Of a stretch of DNA of 64,000 bases, positions 27,111 to 35,516 are shown piece by piece. The notes beneath the pieces are model-generated. The model saw nothing but the letters and a program-made list of their open reading frames with translations, was not told the DNA's origin and did not search any database. Source of the DNA: Herbaspirillum sp. AP02 (GTDB lineage Bacteria > Pseudomonadota > Gammaproteobacteria > Burkholderiales > Burkholderiaceae_D); the NCBI RefSeq assembly GCF_015767275.1, contig NZ_JADWMY010000001.1, forward strand, positions 124,001-188,000, given 5' to 3'. The position numbers were made by a program, and so were the translations under genes. Position 1 is the stretch's first letter. Each line of letters begins with the position of its first letter.

Positions 27111-28289
27111 AGGGCGGGGGCCGGTGTAGGCGGCGCGGGGCCGGATCAGGCTGCCGTCGCGCCCCTGTTCCAGCGCATGGGCGATCCAGCCCAGCGAGCG
27201 ACCCAGCGCAAACAGGCCGAAGGCACTACCGGCAGGCAGGCCCAGATGACGGCGCAGCGCCGCCAGGGCGAAATCGACCGAAGGGGCATGGCCGGTCAGC
27301 TCCCGCACGGTGGCGATGGCGACCTGCCAGCGGGGATGGGCCTTGAGGAAGCCCACCAGCAGGGCCTGCGCCCGCACGTCGCCCTGCGGATAGAGATGGT
27401 GGCCGAAGCCGGGCAGGTCGTCACCCCGTGCCAGCCGTTCGCGCAGGGCCTGGGCCGGATCGTGCGCCGTCTCCAGCATTTCCAGCAAGGCCTCGACCCG
27501 GGCCGTGGTGCCGCCATGCAGGGGGCCGCTCAGGGCCGCTAGCCCGCCGACGATGGACGCCTGCAGATTGGCACCGGTGGAGGCGATGCAGCGCGCAGTG
27601 AAGCCGGAGGCATTCAGTTCATGATCGGCGCACAGCACCAGCGCCCGCCGGACCAGGTCGGCACCGGCCGCATCCAGTTGCCAGGCCTGGGCGCATTGCA
27701 GGTGCAGGGCTTGCGTGGAGGGCCTGCTACCCAGCAGGCAGGCCGCCAGGCGGCGCACCAGCAACCCGCTGCTGGCCAGCCGGCGTGCCGGCGGCAACTG
27801 CCACTGGGCACCGATGTCGTCGGCACAGGCCAGGGAGAACAGGGGCAGTAGCGTCTGTTCGGCCCGACGTTCATTCCATTGCGTCGCCAGTGCATCAAAT
27901 CCTGTGGGCAAGGAGGGAGCGGCGTGGTCGAAGGCCTCTTCCACGGTGCAGTCCCAGAGCAGGGCAGCGGTTTCTTCGACGCTGGCCTGCGCGCTGAAAG
28001 TCACCGCATCCCGGCCGCGATAGTACAGGCGCCCATCTTCGATCAGGGTCAGCGCCGACTCCAGCACCGGCAAGCCCCAGTCCAGCGCCGCCCGCGCCAC
28101 TTCGCGGGGCTTGCGGCCACGGGTGCGGTTGACCGCCAGGCGTTCCACTTCGGCGGCCAGGTAACGGCTTTCCCGCGCTTCTTCCCCCGGATGGGCGTGC
28201 AGCAGGCCACGGCTGACGTAGGCATACAAGGTCTGGCGCGACACGCCCAGCAGGGCGGCGGCGTCGGCGGAAGAGAGATAGGTGCTCAC
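27105..28289 (-). CDS. HTH-citrate synthase fusion protein
   Basis: A 394-residue protein with an N-terminal excisionase/MerR-type helix-turn-helix (about 4-60: SSADAAALLGVSRQTLYAYV then SRGLLHAHPG and SRYLAAEVERL) fused to a short citrate synthase domain (about 85-390). Active-site regions are recognisable: CADHELNASGF, SGPLHGGTTARV and GFGHHLYPQGD, each with its His, so catalysis looks possible, and the acidic residue expected near VDFALAALRRHL is present. The domain is shorter than housekeeping citrate synthase (about 430 residues), as in 2-methylcitrate-synthase-like relatives. The start is GTG 28289 with only a weak ribosome-binding site. It is divergent from a CoA-transferase family III gene, with a perfect palindrome between, suggesting an enzyme-like acyl-CoA-responsive repressor or a self-regulated enzyme. 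Confidence 0.88.
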   Translation of the reverse strand: MSTYLSSADAAALLGVSRQTLYAYVSRGLLHAHPGEEARESRYLAAEVERLAVNRTRGRKPREVARAALDWGLPVLESALTLIEDGRLYYRGRDAVTFSAQASVEETAALLWDCTVEEAFDHAAPSLPTGFDALATQWNERRAEQTLLPLFSLACADDIGAQWQLPPARRLASSGLLVRRLAACLLGSRPSTQALHLQCAQAWQLDAAGADLVRRALVLCADHELNASGFTARCIASTGANLQASIVGGLAALSGPLHGGTTARVEALLEMLETAHDPAQALRERLARGDDLPGFGHHLYPQGDVRAQALLVGFLKAHPRWQVAIATVRELTGHAPSVDFALAALRRHLGLPAGSAFGLFALGRSLGWIAHALEQGRDGSLIRPRAAYTGPRPG

Positions 28290-28313
28290 GGCGGGTCCAA
28301 ATCGGTCGATAAG

Positions 28314-28330
28314 TTGATTAAATTAATCAA
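28314..28330. promoter_or_regulatory. 17-bp palindrome, probable operator in divergent promoter
   Basis: TTGATTAA-A-TTAATCAA is a perfect palindrome with 8-bp arms, centred between the HTH-citrate synthase gene and the CoA-transferase gene. A degenerate half-copy, GATTAATTCAA (28339-28349), follows. The AT-rich block is 25 nt upstream of the GTG start on the minus side and about 80 nt from the CoA-transferase start. The obvious candidate binder is the HTH of the divergent fusion protein. Confidence 0.6.
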
Positions 28331-28408
28331 TATTGACGATTAATTCAAGCGGAGTAAGCTGCAGCCATTCCCCCTTGCCCGACATCGACCTTACTTGAGG
28401 AGCGCACC

Positions 28409-29803
28409 ATGACCCAGCCCGACATCACGCCCGCCCACGCCATGCTGGCCGAGATCTGGAGTGCCCTGAGCGGGCCGGCGGCCGCGCTGGAGACCGTCAC
28501 CTTCAGTGGTGAGGGTGCCTTGCCCTCGGTCTTTGCCACCAGCGACCTGGCCCAGGCCTCGGTGGCGGCGTCCGGGATGGCGGTGGCGCAGTGGATCCAC
28601 AGCGGGGGCGCGCCGCTGCCGCCGGTGCAATGCGATCGTCGCCTGGCCTCGCTATGGTTTTCTTCTTCGCTCAGGCCCCAGGGCTGGCAGGCGCCTTCGC
28701 TGTGGGATTCGGTCGCCGGTGATTATCGTGGAGGCGATGGCTGGATACGCCTGCATACCAATGCCGCCCACCACCGCGCGGCCGCCCTCGGGGTTCTGGG
28801 GCTGGACCCGCAGCAGGCTGATCGCCAGGGGGTCGCCCGCGAGGTGGCGCGCTGGCGCTGCGCGGAGCTGGAGGCGGCGGTGGTCGGCAATGGCGGCTGT
28901 GCCGCCGAAATGCGCAGCCAGGCCCAGTGGACCGCGCATCCGCAAGGCATGGCGGTGGCCGGCGAACCGCTGGTGGCGAGCCAACTGGTCGACGCCGGTC
29001 CGGCAGCGCCGCGCCGCATTGACCCGTCCCGGCCCCTGGCGGGCGTGCGCGTGCTGGACCTGACGCGGGTTCTGGCCGGACCGACCGCCACACGCTGCCT
29101 GGCCGGCTTCGGTGCCGAGGTCCTGCGCATCGACCCGGCCCGCTGGAATGAACCCGGGGTGGTGCCGGAAATGACCCTCGGCAAGCGCTGCGCCCATCTG
29201 GAGCTGGACCAGCTCCAAGACCGCGCCACCCTGGAAACCCTGGTGACCCAGGCCGATGTGCTGGTGCACGGTTATCGCGCCGACGCCCTGGAACATCTGG
29301 GCCTGGGTGCGGCCCGCCGGCGCGCCTTGAATCCGGCACTGGTGGACGTGGCATTGGACGCCTATGGCTGGAGCGGGCCCTGGGCCGGCCGGCGCGGCTT
29401 CGACAGCCTGGTGCAGATGAGTTGCGGCATTGCCGATGCCGGCATGCGCCACCATGGCAGCGACAAGCCGGTTCCGCTACCGGTCCAGGCCCTTGATCAC
29501 GCCACCGGCTATCTGTTGGCGGCGGCAGCCGTGCGCGGGCTCACGCTGCGCCAGACCAGCGGGCAGGGCAGCCAGTACCGTCTGTCGCTGGCACGCACGG
29601 CCCATCTGCTGGCCGCCTATCCGGTGACGCAGGCGCATTCCGGCTTCACTAGCGAAAGCACGGAGGATCTGGATGCGCACGTGGAACAGACCTTCTGGGG
29701 GCCGGCGCAACGGCTGCGCGCGCCCTTGCAGGTGGCTGGTGCGCCCATGCACTGGAGCCTGCCGGCCGGGCCTTTGCGCTCGGCGCCGGCACGCTGGGGC
29801 TGA
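28409..29803 (+). CDS. CaiB/BaiF (family III) CoA-transferase
   Basis: A 464-residue protein. A poorly conserved N-terminal half (about 1-205) is followed by the family III core starting PLAGVRVLDLTRVLAGPTAT with GFGAEVLRID, then ADVLVHGYRADALEHLGLG and YGWSGPWAGRRGFDSLVQM. Family III enzymes move CoA between organic acids (for example formyl-CoA:oxalate, carnitine, mesaconyl). The intact active-site Asp is probably the one in GFDSLVQ. GAGGAG precedes ATG 28409. The N-terminal extension and the missing C-terminal part (the protein ends soon after YPVTQAHSGF) make it atypical, possibly a circularly arranged or half-family variant. It is divergent from an HTH-citrate synthase; together they may handle one acyl-CoA. 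Confidence 0.85.
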   Translation: MTQPDITPAHAMLAEIWSALSGPAAALETVTFSGEGALPSVFATSDLAQASVAASGMAVAQWIHSGGAPLPPVQCDRRLASLWFSSSLRPQGWQAPSLWDSVAGDYRGGDGWIRLHTNAAHHRAAALGVLGLDPQQADRQGVAREVARWRCAELEAAVVGNGGCAAEMRSQAQWTAHPQGMAVAGEPLVASQLVDAGPAAPRRIDPSRPLAGVRVLDLTRVLAGPTATRCLAGFGAEVLRIDPARWNEPGVVPEMTLGKRCAHLELDQLQDRATLETLVTQADVLVHGYRADALEHLGLGAARRRALNPALVDVALDAYGWSGPWAGRRGFDSLVQMSCGIADAGMRHHGSDKPVPLPVQALDHATGYLLAAAAVRGLTLRQTSGQGSQYRLSLARTAHLLAAYPVTQAHSGFTSESTEDLDAHVEQTFWGPAQRLRAPLQVAGAPMHWSLPAGPLRSAPARWG

Positions 29804-29852
29804 GTACGGCGGCTTGAGGTAGGATGTGCATCCTTGTCATAGGAGACCCACC

Positions 29853-30548
29853 ATGCCCTCGACCGCCCGCAAGCTGCTGACCCAGAACAAGGGACTGCTG
29901 GCCTTCATCGCCCTGATGGTGGTGTTTCGCAGTGCCATCGCGGACTACAACGTCGTCCCCAGCGGCTCCATGCTGCCCACCGTGATGGTGGGCGATCGCA
30001 TCCTGGTCGACAAGCTGGCCTACGACCTGCGCCTGCCGCTGACCCATATCAGCCTGCTGCGCCTGGGCGAGCCGCAGCGCGGCGACATCGTCACCGTCGA
30101 CTCGCGCCAGGCCGGAGAGCTGCTGCTCAAGCGCATCGTCGGCCTGCCCGGTGACGTGGTGGAGTTGCGGGACAACGTGCTCACCATCAATGGCCAGGCG
30201 GCCAGCTACGGCCAGGCCCAGGTCAGGCCGCTGGCCGGCGATGGGGTGGATGATGCGGTCTACCGCGACGAACGCATCGACGGCATGAACCATCTGGTAC
30301 GCCTGTCGGAGTCGCATCCCAGCCTGCACAGCAGCTTCGGCCCGGTGGTGGTGCCGCCGGAGCATTACATGATGCTGGGTGACAATCGCGACAACAGCAT
30401 GGATTCGCGCTATTTCGGCTTCTTCGCCCGCAGCGAGCTGATGGGACGCACCAGCCGCATCGCTTTTTCGCTGGATGCGGACAAGGGCTACCGGCCACGA
30501 CTGGACCGGTTCGGGCGCCTGCTGGACCCGTCCGGGCCCATCAACTAG
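29853..30548 (+). CDS. lepB: Signal peptidase I
   Basis: A 231-residue leader peptidase anchored by one N-terminal membrane segment (about 14-30) with a periplasmic catalytic domain. The serine nucleophile is S39 in PSGSMLPT and the general-base lysine is K93 in LLLKRIVGLPGD; the third signature, GDNRDNSMDSRYFG, is complete. AGGAGA (29841-29846) decides for ATG 29853 over the upstream frame. It is shorter than the housekeeping two-TM LepB and is not beside lepA/rnc, so it is probably an additional stand-alone signal peptidase. Confidence 0.93.
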   Translation: MPSTARKLLTQNKGLLAFIALMVVFRSAIADYNVVPSGSMLPTVMVGDRILVDKLAYDLRLPLTHISLLRLGEPQRGDIVTVDSRQAGELLLKRIVGLPGDVVELRDNVLTINGQAASYGQAQVRPLAGDGVDDAVYRDERIDGMNHLVRLSESHPSLHSSFGPVVVPPEHYMMLGDNRDNSMDSRYFGFFARSELMGRTSRIAFSLDADKGYRPRLDRFGRLLDPSGPIN

Positions 30549-30668
30549 GCGCCGGTCCATTGTTGTTGTCGCAAAAATCTGCGTTTTTTTGCTGTCAATT
30601 GCTCAAGTTGTCCAAAAGCATGCCGTTACCAGTGTCGGAAAACATGCAATTGCCATCTGGAGCACATC

Positions 30669-31307
30669 ATTTCTCTCACCTTCATCTCCGATCCGGCCAC
30701 CGGTCGCCGCAGGAATGCCGTCAGTCATGACGCCATCCTCGATGCCACGTATGTGATGCTCGAGGAGATCGGCTTCGACAAGCTTTCCCTGGAGGGCGTG
30801 GCAGCACGCGCCGGCGTGGGCAAGGCCACCATCTATCGCTGGTGGCCCAACAAGAGCGCCCTGGCCATGGAAGCGCTGCTGCGCGCGGTGGAACCGATGC
30901 CGGCCATCGGCGACAGCGGTTCGGCGCGGGAAGATATCGGCTTGCATATGTTGCAACTGTCCCAACTGTTGCGTGGCAAGTCCGGTCGTGTGGTGCGCGA
31001 GATGATTGCCCTGGCCCAGTTCGATGAAGAGAGCAAGCGCATCTTCAATGACAACTACCTTGAGCCGCGTCGCCAGGCGCTGGTCAATGTCCTGCGCCGC
31101 GGCGCCCAACGCGGTGAGTTCAGGGATGATGCCGACCTGAACCTGGTCTTCGATCTGCTGTATGCCCCCTTGCTGCAGCGCCTCCTGACCGGCAGTGCCG
31201 ACATCGATGAACGCCAGATCCAGTCCCAACTGAAGCTGGTCCTGGGCAGCATCGCGCTGTCCCAACCCTTTTTAGCGACTAGTAAAATTTCGAGCCAACA
31301 AGCGTAA
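30669..31307 (+). CDS. TetR-family regulator with probable non-AUG start
   Basis: A TetR/AcrR regulator. The HTH is at AILDATYVMLEEIGFDKLSLEGVAARAGVG in part, continuing KATIYRWWPNKSALAMEALL; the C-terminal ligand/dimer domain ends near QLKLVLGSIALSQPF. The only standard in-frame starts (GTG 30753, ATG 30756) fall inside helix 1 and would cut off the region DPATGRRRNAVSHDAI that TetR proteins of this type carry. The frame stays open upstream, and ATT 30669 has GGAG 6 nt before it (30659-30662), giving 212 residues. I therefore favour this rare start; CTG 30657 is an alternative. No clear target gene: lepB is upstream and a small membrane protein follows. Confidence 0.75.
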   Translation: MSLTFISDPATGRRRNAVSHDAILDATYVMLEEIGFDKLSLEGVAARAGVGKATIYRWWPNKSALAMEALLRAVEPMPAIGDSGSAREDIGLHMLQLSQLLRGKSGRVVREMIALAQFDEESKRIFNDNYLEPRRQALVNVLRRGAQRGEFRDDADLNLVFDLLYAPLLQRLLTGSADIDERQIQSQLKLVLGSIALSQPFLATSKISSQQA

Positions 31308-31703
31308 ATTTTGTTGAGCAGTAGATAATTTGCACCTAGAATCCGAGACGAAACGTATCGTATTGGTTCTGGGAAACTGACTTTTTGTCTTTTGGAACAG
31401 GAGTGCTGGCTGTTTTAAGGGGCGTTTTTTGCTAAAAAACGTCTCCAGCCTCCGACCTCTCCGCTTCCCTGCGCGAGGGGAATTCTCATGGGAAATGCGA
31501 GCCGCCATGGTGGGCGGTGGCCTGTTTCTTCCCTGGTGCCTGCCATGGTGGGCGTCTCCCTGACCTTTACGTTGATCCGGACTTACATCATCGACGGCTC
31601 CTTGTGAGCTGTCGGATAACGGTTGCCGTTCCGCAATTGGGCGCCTTCGGGCGGCGGTGCGGCGACCCAGGGGCAGACAAACATGCAAGTGCAAGGGGGA
31701 AAT
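31308..31703. other. Intergenic region after tetR with AT hairpin
   Basis: A 396-base region. It holds a hairpin CGTTTTTT-GCT-AAAAAACG (31423-31441) that can be enclosed by GGCTG/CAGCC (31408-31412, 31446-31450), and a 39-codon frame listed separately. Apart from these I see no gene. Confidence 0.5.
31488..31607 (+). CDS. Possible 39-residue membrane peptide
   Basis: ATG 31488 to TGA 31605-31607, with AGGGGA shortly upstream. The product has a basic, polar start (MGNASRHGGRWPVSS) and then a hydrophobic stretch (LVPAMVGVSLTFTLIRTYII), like a single-span small membrane protein, somewhat reminiscent of DUF2798-type peptides. It could be a real small gene or chance; there is no homology evidence here. 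Confidence 0.3.
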   Translation: MGNASRHGGRWPVSSLVPAMVGVSLTFTLIRTYIIDGSL

Positions 31704-32042
31704 ATGCACGGCAAAGCGATGCAGCAATGCACGGGCGCGGCCAGCTCGTGGCACCGCGAGGGACACTGCCGACGACAACGCCAGCTGCGGCGCTGTTGCC
31801 TGGCCGGCGTGGTAGCCATTCCGATGGTGCTGGGCTTTCTCTGGCTGCAGTTCGCAGCCGCGCGCAGCGGCAGCGAACTGTTCTACGCCGATCGGGTGTG
31901 CGATTGCCGTGAGGTACTGGCGCTGTGGGTCAGTGACTATGTGTGGACGCAGATGATCTGGTTGCCGGGCAATATGCTGTTCCTGCTGATCTGGATCGCG
32001 CTGGCGGTCAAGCTGTGGAGCGGCAAGCGGCGCATGTGCTGA
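31704..32042 (+). CDS. Small two-span membrane protein, unknown function
   Basis: A 112-residue frame, MHGKAMQQCTGAASS onward, with a basic Cys/Arg-rich cytosolic start, TM1 (about 34-54, LAGVVAIPMVLGFLWLQFAA) and TM2 (about 84-104, LPGNMLFLLIWIALAVKLW). A segment ELFYADRVCDCREVLALW lies between and carries a CDC motif. AAGGGGG (31693-31699) favours ATG 31704; an in-frame ATG at 31683 is possible. I do not recognise the family. It converges with the EEP gene. Confidence 0.55.
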   Translation: MHGKAMQQCTGAASSWHREGHCRRQRQLRRCCLAGVVAIPMVLGFLWLQFAAARSGSELFYADRVCDCREVLALWVSDYVWTQMIWLPGNMLFLLIWIALAVKLWSGKRRMC

Positions 32043-32092
32043 AGGCAGCCCTTCTGGCTGCCTGTTCACCTTTTTCACCCTGTTCACTCTTC

Positions 32093-32884
32093 TCAACCAT
32101 CGATATGCGCTACCAGCGGCAGGTGGTCCGAGGCCACCCGTGCCAGCGGCGTGCGATGTACGTTCACCTGCAGCAGGCGCTGGCGCGGGCTGATCCAGAT
32201 ACGATCCAGCGCGAACAGCGGCCAGCGTGAGGGAAAGGTCCGTGGCGCCGGTGCCGCCTCGAAATGCGACACCAGCCAGCGCAGCGTGCGTCCCCACATG
32301 AACCATTCGTTGACATCGCCCATCAGGATCACCGGCGCCTGATCGGTATCGAAAGCCTGGAGCAGGCGCTTGATCTGGTCACGCCGTTCAGCCGGCTTCA
32401 GGCCCAGATGGGTGGCGACGACCCGCAACATGTGGCCGTGGCAATCGATATCGGCATCCAGCGCGCCGCGCGGTTCCCGGCTGCCGAAGGAGAGGTCCAG
32501 GCTCTGCTTGGCCAGGATGGGATAACGGCTCAGCACCGCATTGCCATAGCGTCGTTGCGGGGTATCGATGGTTGCTCCTTCGACGGCGAAGAAACCGGTT
32601 TCCTCGCGCAGCAGCGCCAGCACATCCACCTGCTCCGTGCCGCCCAGCGGCACTTCCTGCAGGGCCAGCACGTCGGCATCGATTTCGCGCAGGACCTGGG
32701 CGATGCGCTGCGGCGAAAACACGCCATCCGTGCCGACCGCACCATGGACGTTGTAGGTGGCCACTGTCAGGGGCCAGGGGTTGAGATCGCGCAGCGGCAC
32801 GTCGGCCGTGCGCACCAGTTCGGCGTCGGCGCTCGTCGCCGGCCCGTGCTGAACCTGGCGTGGGGACAGGGTTCCGCTATCCAT
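32093..32884 (-). CDS. Endonuclease/exonuclease/phosphatase (EEP) family protein
   Basis: A 263-residue metal-dependent phosphodiesterase fold. Motifs in order: TVATYNVHGAVG (Asn), LALQEVPLGG (metal-binding Glu), GNAVLSRYPI, VVATHLGLKPAERRDQ, ILMGDVNEW (Asp/Asn pair) and ASDHLPLVAHI (Asp-His). All catalytic residues are present. Members cleave nucleic acids, inositol phosphates or sphingomyelin-like lipids. The start ATG 32884 shares one base with the TGA of the upstream PLD-VTT gene, so the two are translationally coupled; the same pair is common in Proteobacteria and suggests a joint phospholipid or phosphodiester role. Confidence 0.92.
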   Translation of the reverse strand: MDSGTLSPRQVQHGPATSADAELVRTADVPLRDLNPWPLTVATYNVHGAVGTDGVFSPQRIAQVLREIDADVLALQEVPLGGTEQVDVLALLREETGFFAVEGATIDTPQRRYGNAVLSRYPILAKQSLDLSFGSREPRGALDADIDCHGHMLRVVATHLGLKPAERRDQIKRLLQAFDTDQAPVILMGDVNEWFMWGRTLRWLVSHFEAAPAPRTFPSRWPLFALDRIWISPRQRLLQVNVHRTPLARVASDHLPLVAHIDG

Positions 32885-35223
32885 CAAGCCTGGCGCGCCT
32901 CGATCGGATGCTCGGCACTCGCGCGTGGCAGACTGCCGTCGTGGCGCGAGGACTGGCCGTTGACCGCGCCCGGAGCAGCCGGTTGCCCACGCCTGCGGCC
33001 CGGCTTGTCAGCGTTCTTGCGGGCTTTCTGGTCGCGCGGCGTGAGCAGCTTTTGCAGACCGAACGCGGTCAGCATCAAGGCAGCAGTCACGCCCGCCAGC
33101 ACCAGTACCGTCTGCAGGCTGGGATGGCGGATCGCTTCGGCCAGGTTATGCGAGAACACTACCGTCAATACGATACCGGGCACCATGCCGATCAAGGTGC
33201 CGAGCAGGTAATCGCGCAAGCCCAGATGGGAGGCCCCGGCTACCACATTGACCACCGTGAAGGGTGCAATCGGCAGCAGCCGCACCACCGCCATGGCCGC
33301 GATGCCGCGCTGGGCAAAGCGGCGGCTGAGATTGTTGATGCGCGGGCCCAGCATGTCGCGCAGGGCGTCATGGCCCAGCCAGTGACCCAGGCCGAAGCCG
33401 AGCAGGGCGCTCAGGCCCACCCCGGCCGTGGCGTACAGGCCACCATTGACCGGCCCGAAGACCACCCCCGCCACTGCGATCAGCACCGTGATCGGCACCA
33501 TCAGCATCCCCGCCACCACGAAGGCGGCAATGACGATAGCCGGCGTAAAGGGCATCTTGTCGACGCTGCGTGCCAGGGCGATGAGCGAACTCAGGTTGAT
33601 CCAGTCACGCAGCGGGGTAAAGCGCCAGGCCAGGGCAAACACCACCAGTGCGACCGCGAGAATGCCCAGTCCGATCATGCGGCGCGGCACCGGCTTGCGG
33701 GCACTGCGCGGGACATAGGCGTCGACGATTTCATCCGGGCTGATGGGACGCTCGGGATCGAAGACGGCATTGTCCTGGGTCAGCGCATCCAGTTCAGGGA
33801 TCAGGCGCGGGTCCATCGGCCGCAGTTCACGTTGCTCGGGCTGGCGCAATTGTTCGATGGCCGCATGCAGGCCGGCCTGCTGGTCCATGGCCTGTTGCAC
33901 GGCGGCCGGGCTCACGCCCAGGTGTTCGGCCAGCAGGCGATTGCGCATGAGCGCGATGGCCTCGGCAATCTCGCGCTGGCGCTGCGCATCGCCCTCGACT
34001 TCGATCGTGAGATTGCATTCGGTATCGAAGCCCATCGAACGGTTGCTCATATTCGCCGAGCCGACCGAGAACAGGCGGTCATCCATGGCGAAGACCTTGC
34101 TGTGTACGTTCAGGCAGCAGCTTTCTTCCAGCCCCGGCAAGTGCGGGCAATACATCTGGTAGCGTGCTTCGGCGGGCGGGTGCTGGTCCTGCAGCGCGTT
34201 CTTGAGCCGATGGTGGATGCGTGCGCGCAGGGCGCCCATGGTGGCCTGTTCCAGCCAGCCGCTCTGGGTCTGCGGGGAAATGACGGCCACTTCCGGGCCA
34301 TCCCTTTCGCGCAGGCGGGCGCCGATGGCCTCGGCCAGCACGTTGGAAGTGAAATACTGGTTTTCGAAGAACAGATGCTGACGGGCGGTAGCAATCGCAT
34401 CCAGATAGAGCTCCCGCACCTCGAACACGCCCGGTCGGTCTTCATAGGCCGGTTCGGTACGGGAGATGCCGATGCGCAGGTCGCGCAGATCCGGCTCGAA
34501 GCCATCGGGCCAGAGCTCGCTGGCAGATGCTTGCGATGACTCTAACCGGGGCGAGCGACCTTCAGCGCGTTCGGCATAGCCTGCCAGCGTCCAGCGGCGA
34601 CGCGCCAGGTCGCCCAGGGCACGGGCTACATCGCCATCGACCATGGCCTGGACATCGTGGAAGGGGGCGTAGGGCTTGTCGTCCGGATCGCGCCGCAGCG
34701 GATTGTCGGGTGCATGTTCGGGGGTATCCCAGCGGCAGCGCGTCAGGTCCAGGCCGCCGACGAAGGCCAGCTGATCGTCGATGACCACGATCTTCTGGTG
34801 ATGCGAAGCGCCCACCGGGTGGCGGGCGTCGGTGCGGAAATGCAGGCGCTTGTTGCGGGGGCGGCCGGGCTTCCTCGCCATCATCCATTCGCGCTCCAGC
34901 GCATAGAGCATGGCGTAGTCCCAGTTGAGCACACGGATGTGCAGCGCAGGTTGCCGCTCCACCAGCGCATGCAGCAGGTCACCCAGCTGCTCCGGCAAGC
35001 CGTCCTCACTGCCCTGCGGAACGAGCACAGTGCGGCTGTCCAGATCCCAACCCAGGATGTAGACGCTATGGCGCGCCTTGACCAGCGCACGCCGCAATGC
35101 GCTGAAATAGTCGGCTGCATCAATGAGCAGCTTGAAACGGTCGGCGTGCTCCAGCCGCCAGCAATTGCGGCCGGGCTGCAACAGGCCGGGAGTGGGATTG
35201 TCCTGCAGGGTGGGCGACGGCAT
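32884..35223 (-). CDS. Phospholipase D-like protein fused to VTT/DedA-like membrane domain
   Basis: A 779-residue fusion. The N-terminal part (about 20-500) is a phospholipase D/cardiolipin-synthase fold with two HKD motifs: H142/K144/D149 in HHQKIVVIDD and the second near residue 373 in NVHSKVFAMDD. The C-terminal part (about 540-735) has a lead TM segment and a VTT (SNARE-associated/DedA-like) domain with GVVFGPVNGGLYATAGVGLS and RLLPIAPFTVVNVVAGASH, each in the family positions. VTT proteins scramble or transport lipids, so the fusion may make and redistribute a phospholipid at the inner membrane. GGAGG precedes ATG 35223. It is followed, with 1-nt overlap, by the EEP gene. Confidence 0.93.
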   Translation of the reverse strand: MPSPTLQDNPTPGLLQPGRNCWRLEHADRFKLLIDAADYFSALRRALVKARHSVYILGWDLDSRTVLVPQGSEDGLPEQLGDLLHALVERQPALHIRVLNWDYAMLYALEREWMMARKPGRPRNKRLHFRTDARHPVGASHHQKIVVIDDQLAFVGGLDLTRCRWDTPEHAPDNPLRRDPDDKPYAPFHDVQAMVDGDVARALGDLARRRWTLAGYAERAEGRSPRLESSQASASELWPDGFEPDLRDLRIGISRTEPAYEDRPGVFEVRELYLDAIATARQHLFFENQYFTSNVLAEAIGARLRERDGPEVAVISPQTQSGWLEQATMGALRARIHHRLKNALQDQHPPAEARYQMYCPHLPGLEESCCLNVHSKVFAMDDRLFSVGSANMSNRSMGFDTECNLTIEVEGDAQRQREIAEAIALMRNRLLAEHLGVSPAAVQQAMDQQAGLHAAIEQLRQPEQRELRPMDPRLIPELDALTQDNAVFDPERPISPDEIVDAYVPRSARKPVPRRMIGLGILAVALVVFALAWRFTPLRDWINLSSLIALARSVDKMPFTPAIVIAAFVVAGMLMVPITVLIAVAGVVFGPVNGGLYATAGVGLSALLGFGLGHWLGHDALRDMLGPRINNLSRRFAQRGIAAMAVVRLLPIAPFTVVNVVAGASHLGLRDYLLGTLIGMVPGIVLTVVFSHNLAEAIRHPSLQTVLVLAGVTAALMLTAFGLQKLLTPRDQKARKNADKPGRRRGQPAAPGAVNGQSSRHDGSLPRASAEHPIEARQA

Positions 35224-35280
35224 GGGGGCCTCCGGGTGCGCGGTCTTGTTCTTGTGATTGGTATGGGTCTGGCTTGCCGC

Positions 35281-35481
35281 TCAAGGCTGGCCGACCGAGA
35301 GCGGATGCTCTTCGCTATCGGTCGAGGCTGGCTGCTTGCCGGCAGGCTCCTTGTCCTGGCGCTGGCCCGCCTGCCGATGCGGGGACTGCGGCTGCTGGGG
35401 CAGGGTGTGTGGCTTGCTCTTGTCCATGGCGCCTTCGCTGGCGCGGGTGGTGTCTTCGGGCAGGGGAATGGCTTGGCTCAT
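35281..35481 (-). CDS. Small polar protein, 66 residues
   Basis: A strongly hydrophilic 66-residue frame (Gln, Pro, Ser, Glu and Lys rich) starting MSQAIPLPEDTTRASEGAMD. It lacks hydrophobic segments and is probably disordered. A textbook GAGGAGA sits about 5 nt before ATG 35481, which is the main support. It lies between the SDR gene (35-nt gap) and the PLD-VTT gene in one direction, so it may be part of a stress-type operon. No family recognised. Confidence 0.6.
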   Translation of the reverse strand: MSQAIPLPEDTTRASEGAMDKSKPHTLPQQPQSPHRQAGQRQDKEPAGKQPASTDSEEHPLSVGQP

Positions 35482-35516
35482 GGGAGTCTCCTCATCATCG
35501 AATGCGATTGTTCATT

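Noticed and set aside
30570..30592. Weak hairpin GCAAAAA/TTTTTGC after lepB
   Set aside because: The stem is mostly A-T with an 8-nt loop and no good GC base; not reliable as a terminator.
31272..32306. Minus-strand frame of 344 codons
   Set aside because: It runs across intergenic DNA, a small plus-strand gene and the 3' end of the EEP gene in another frame; composition is not protein-like.
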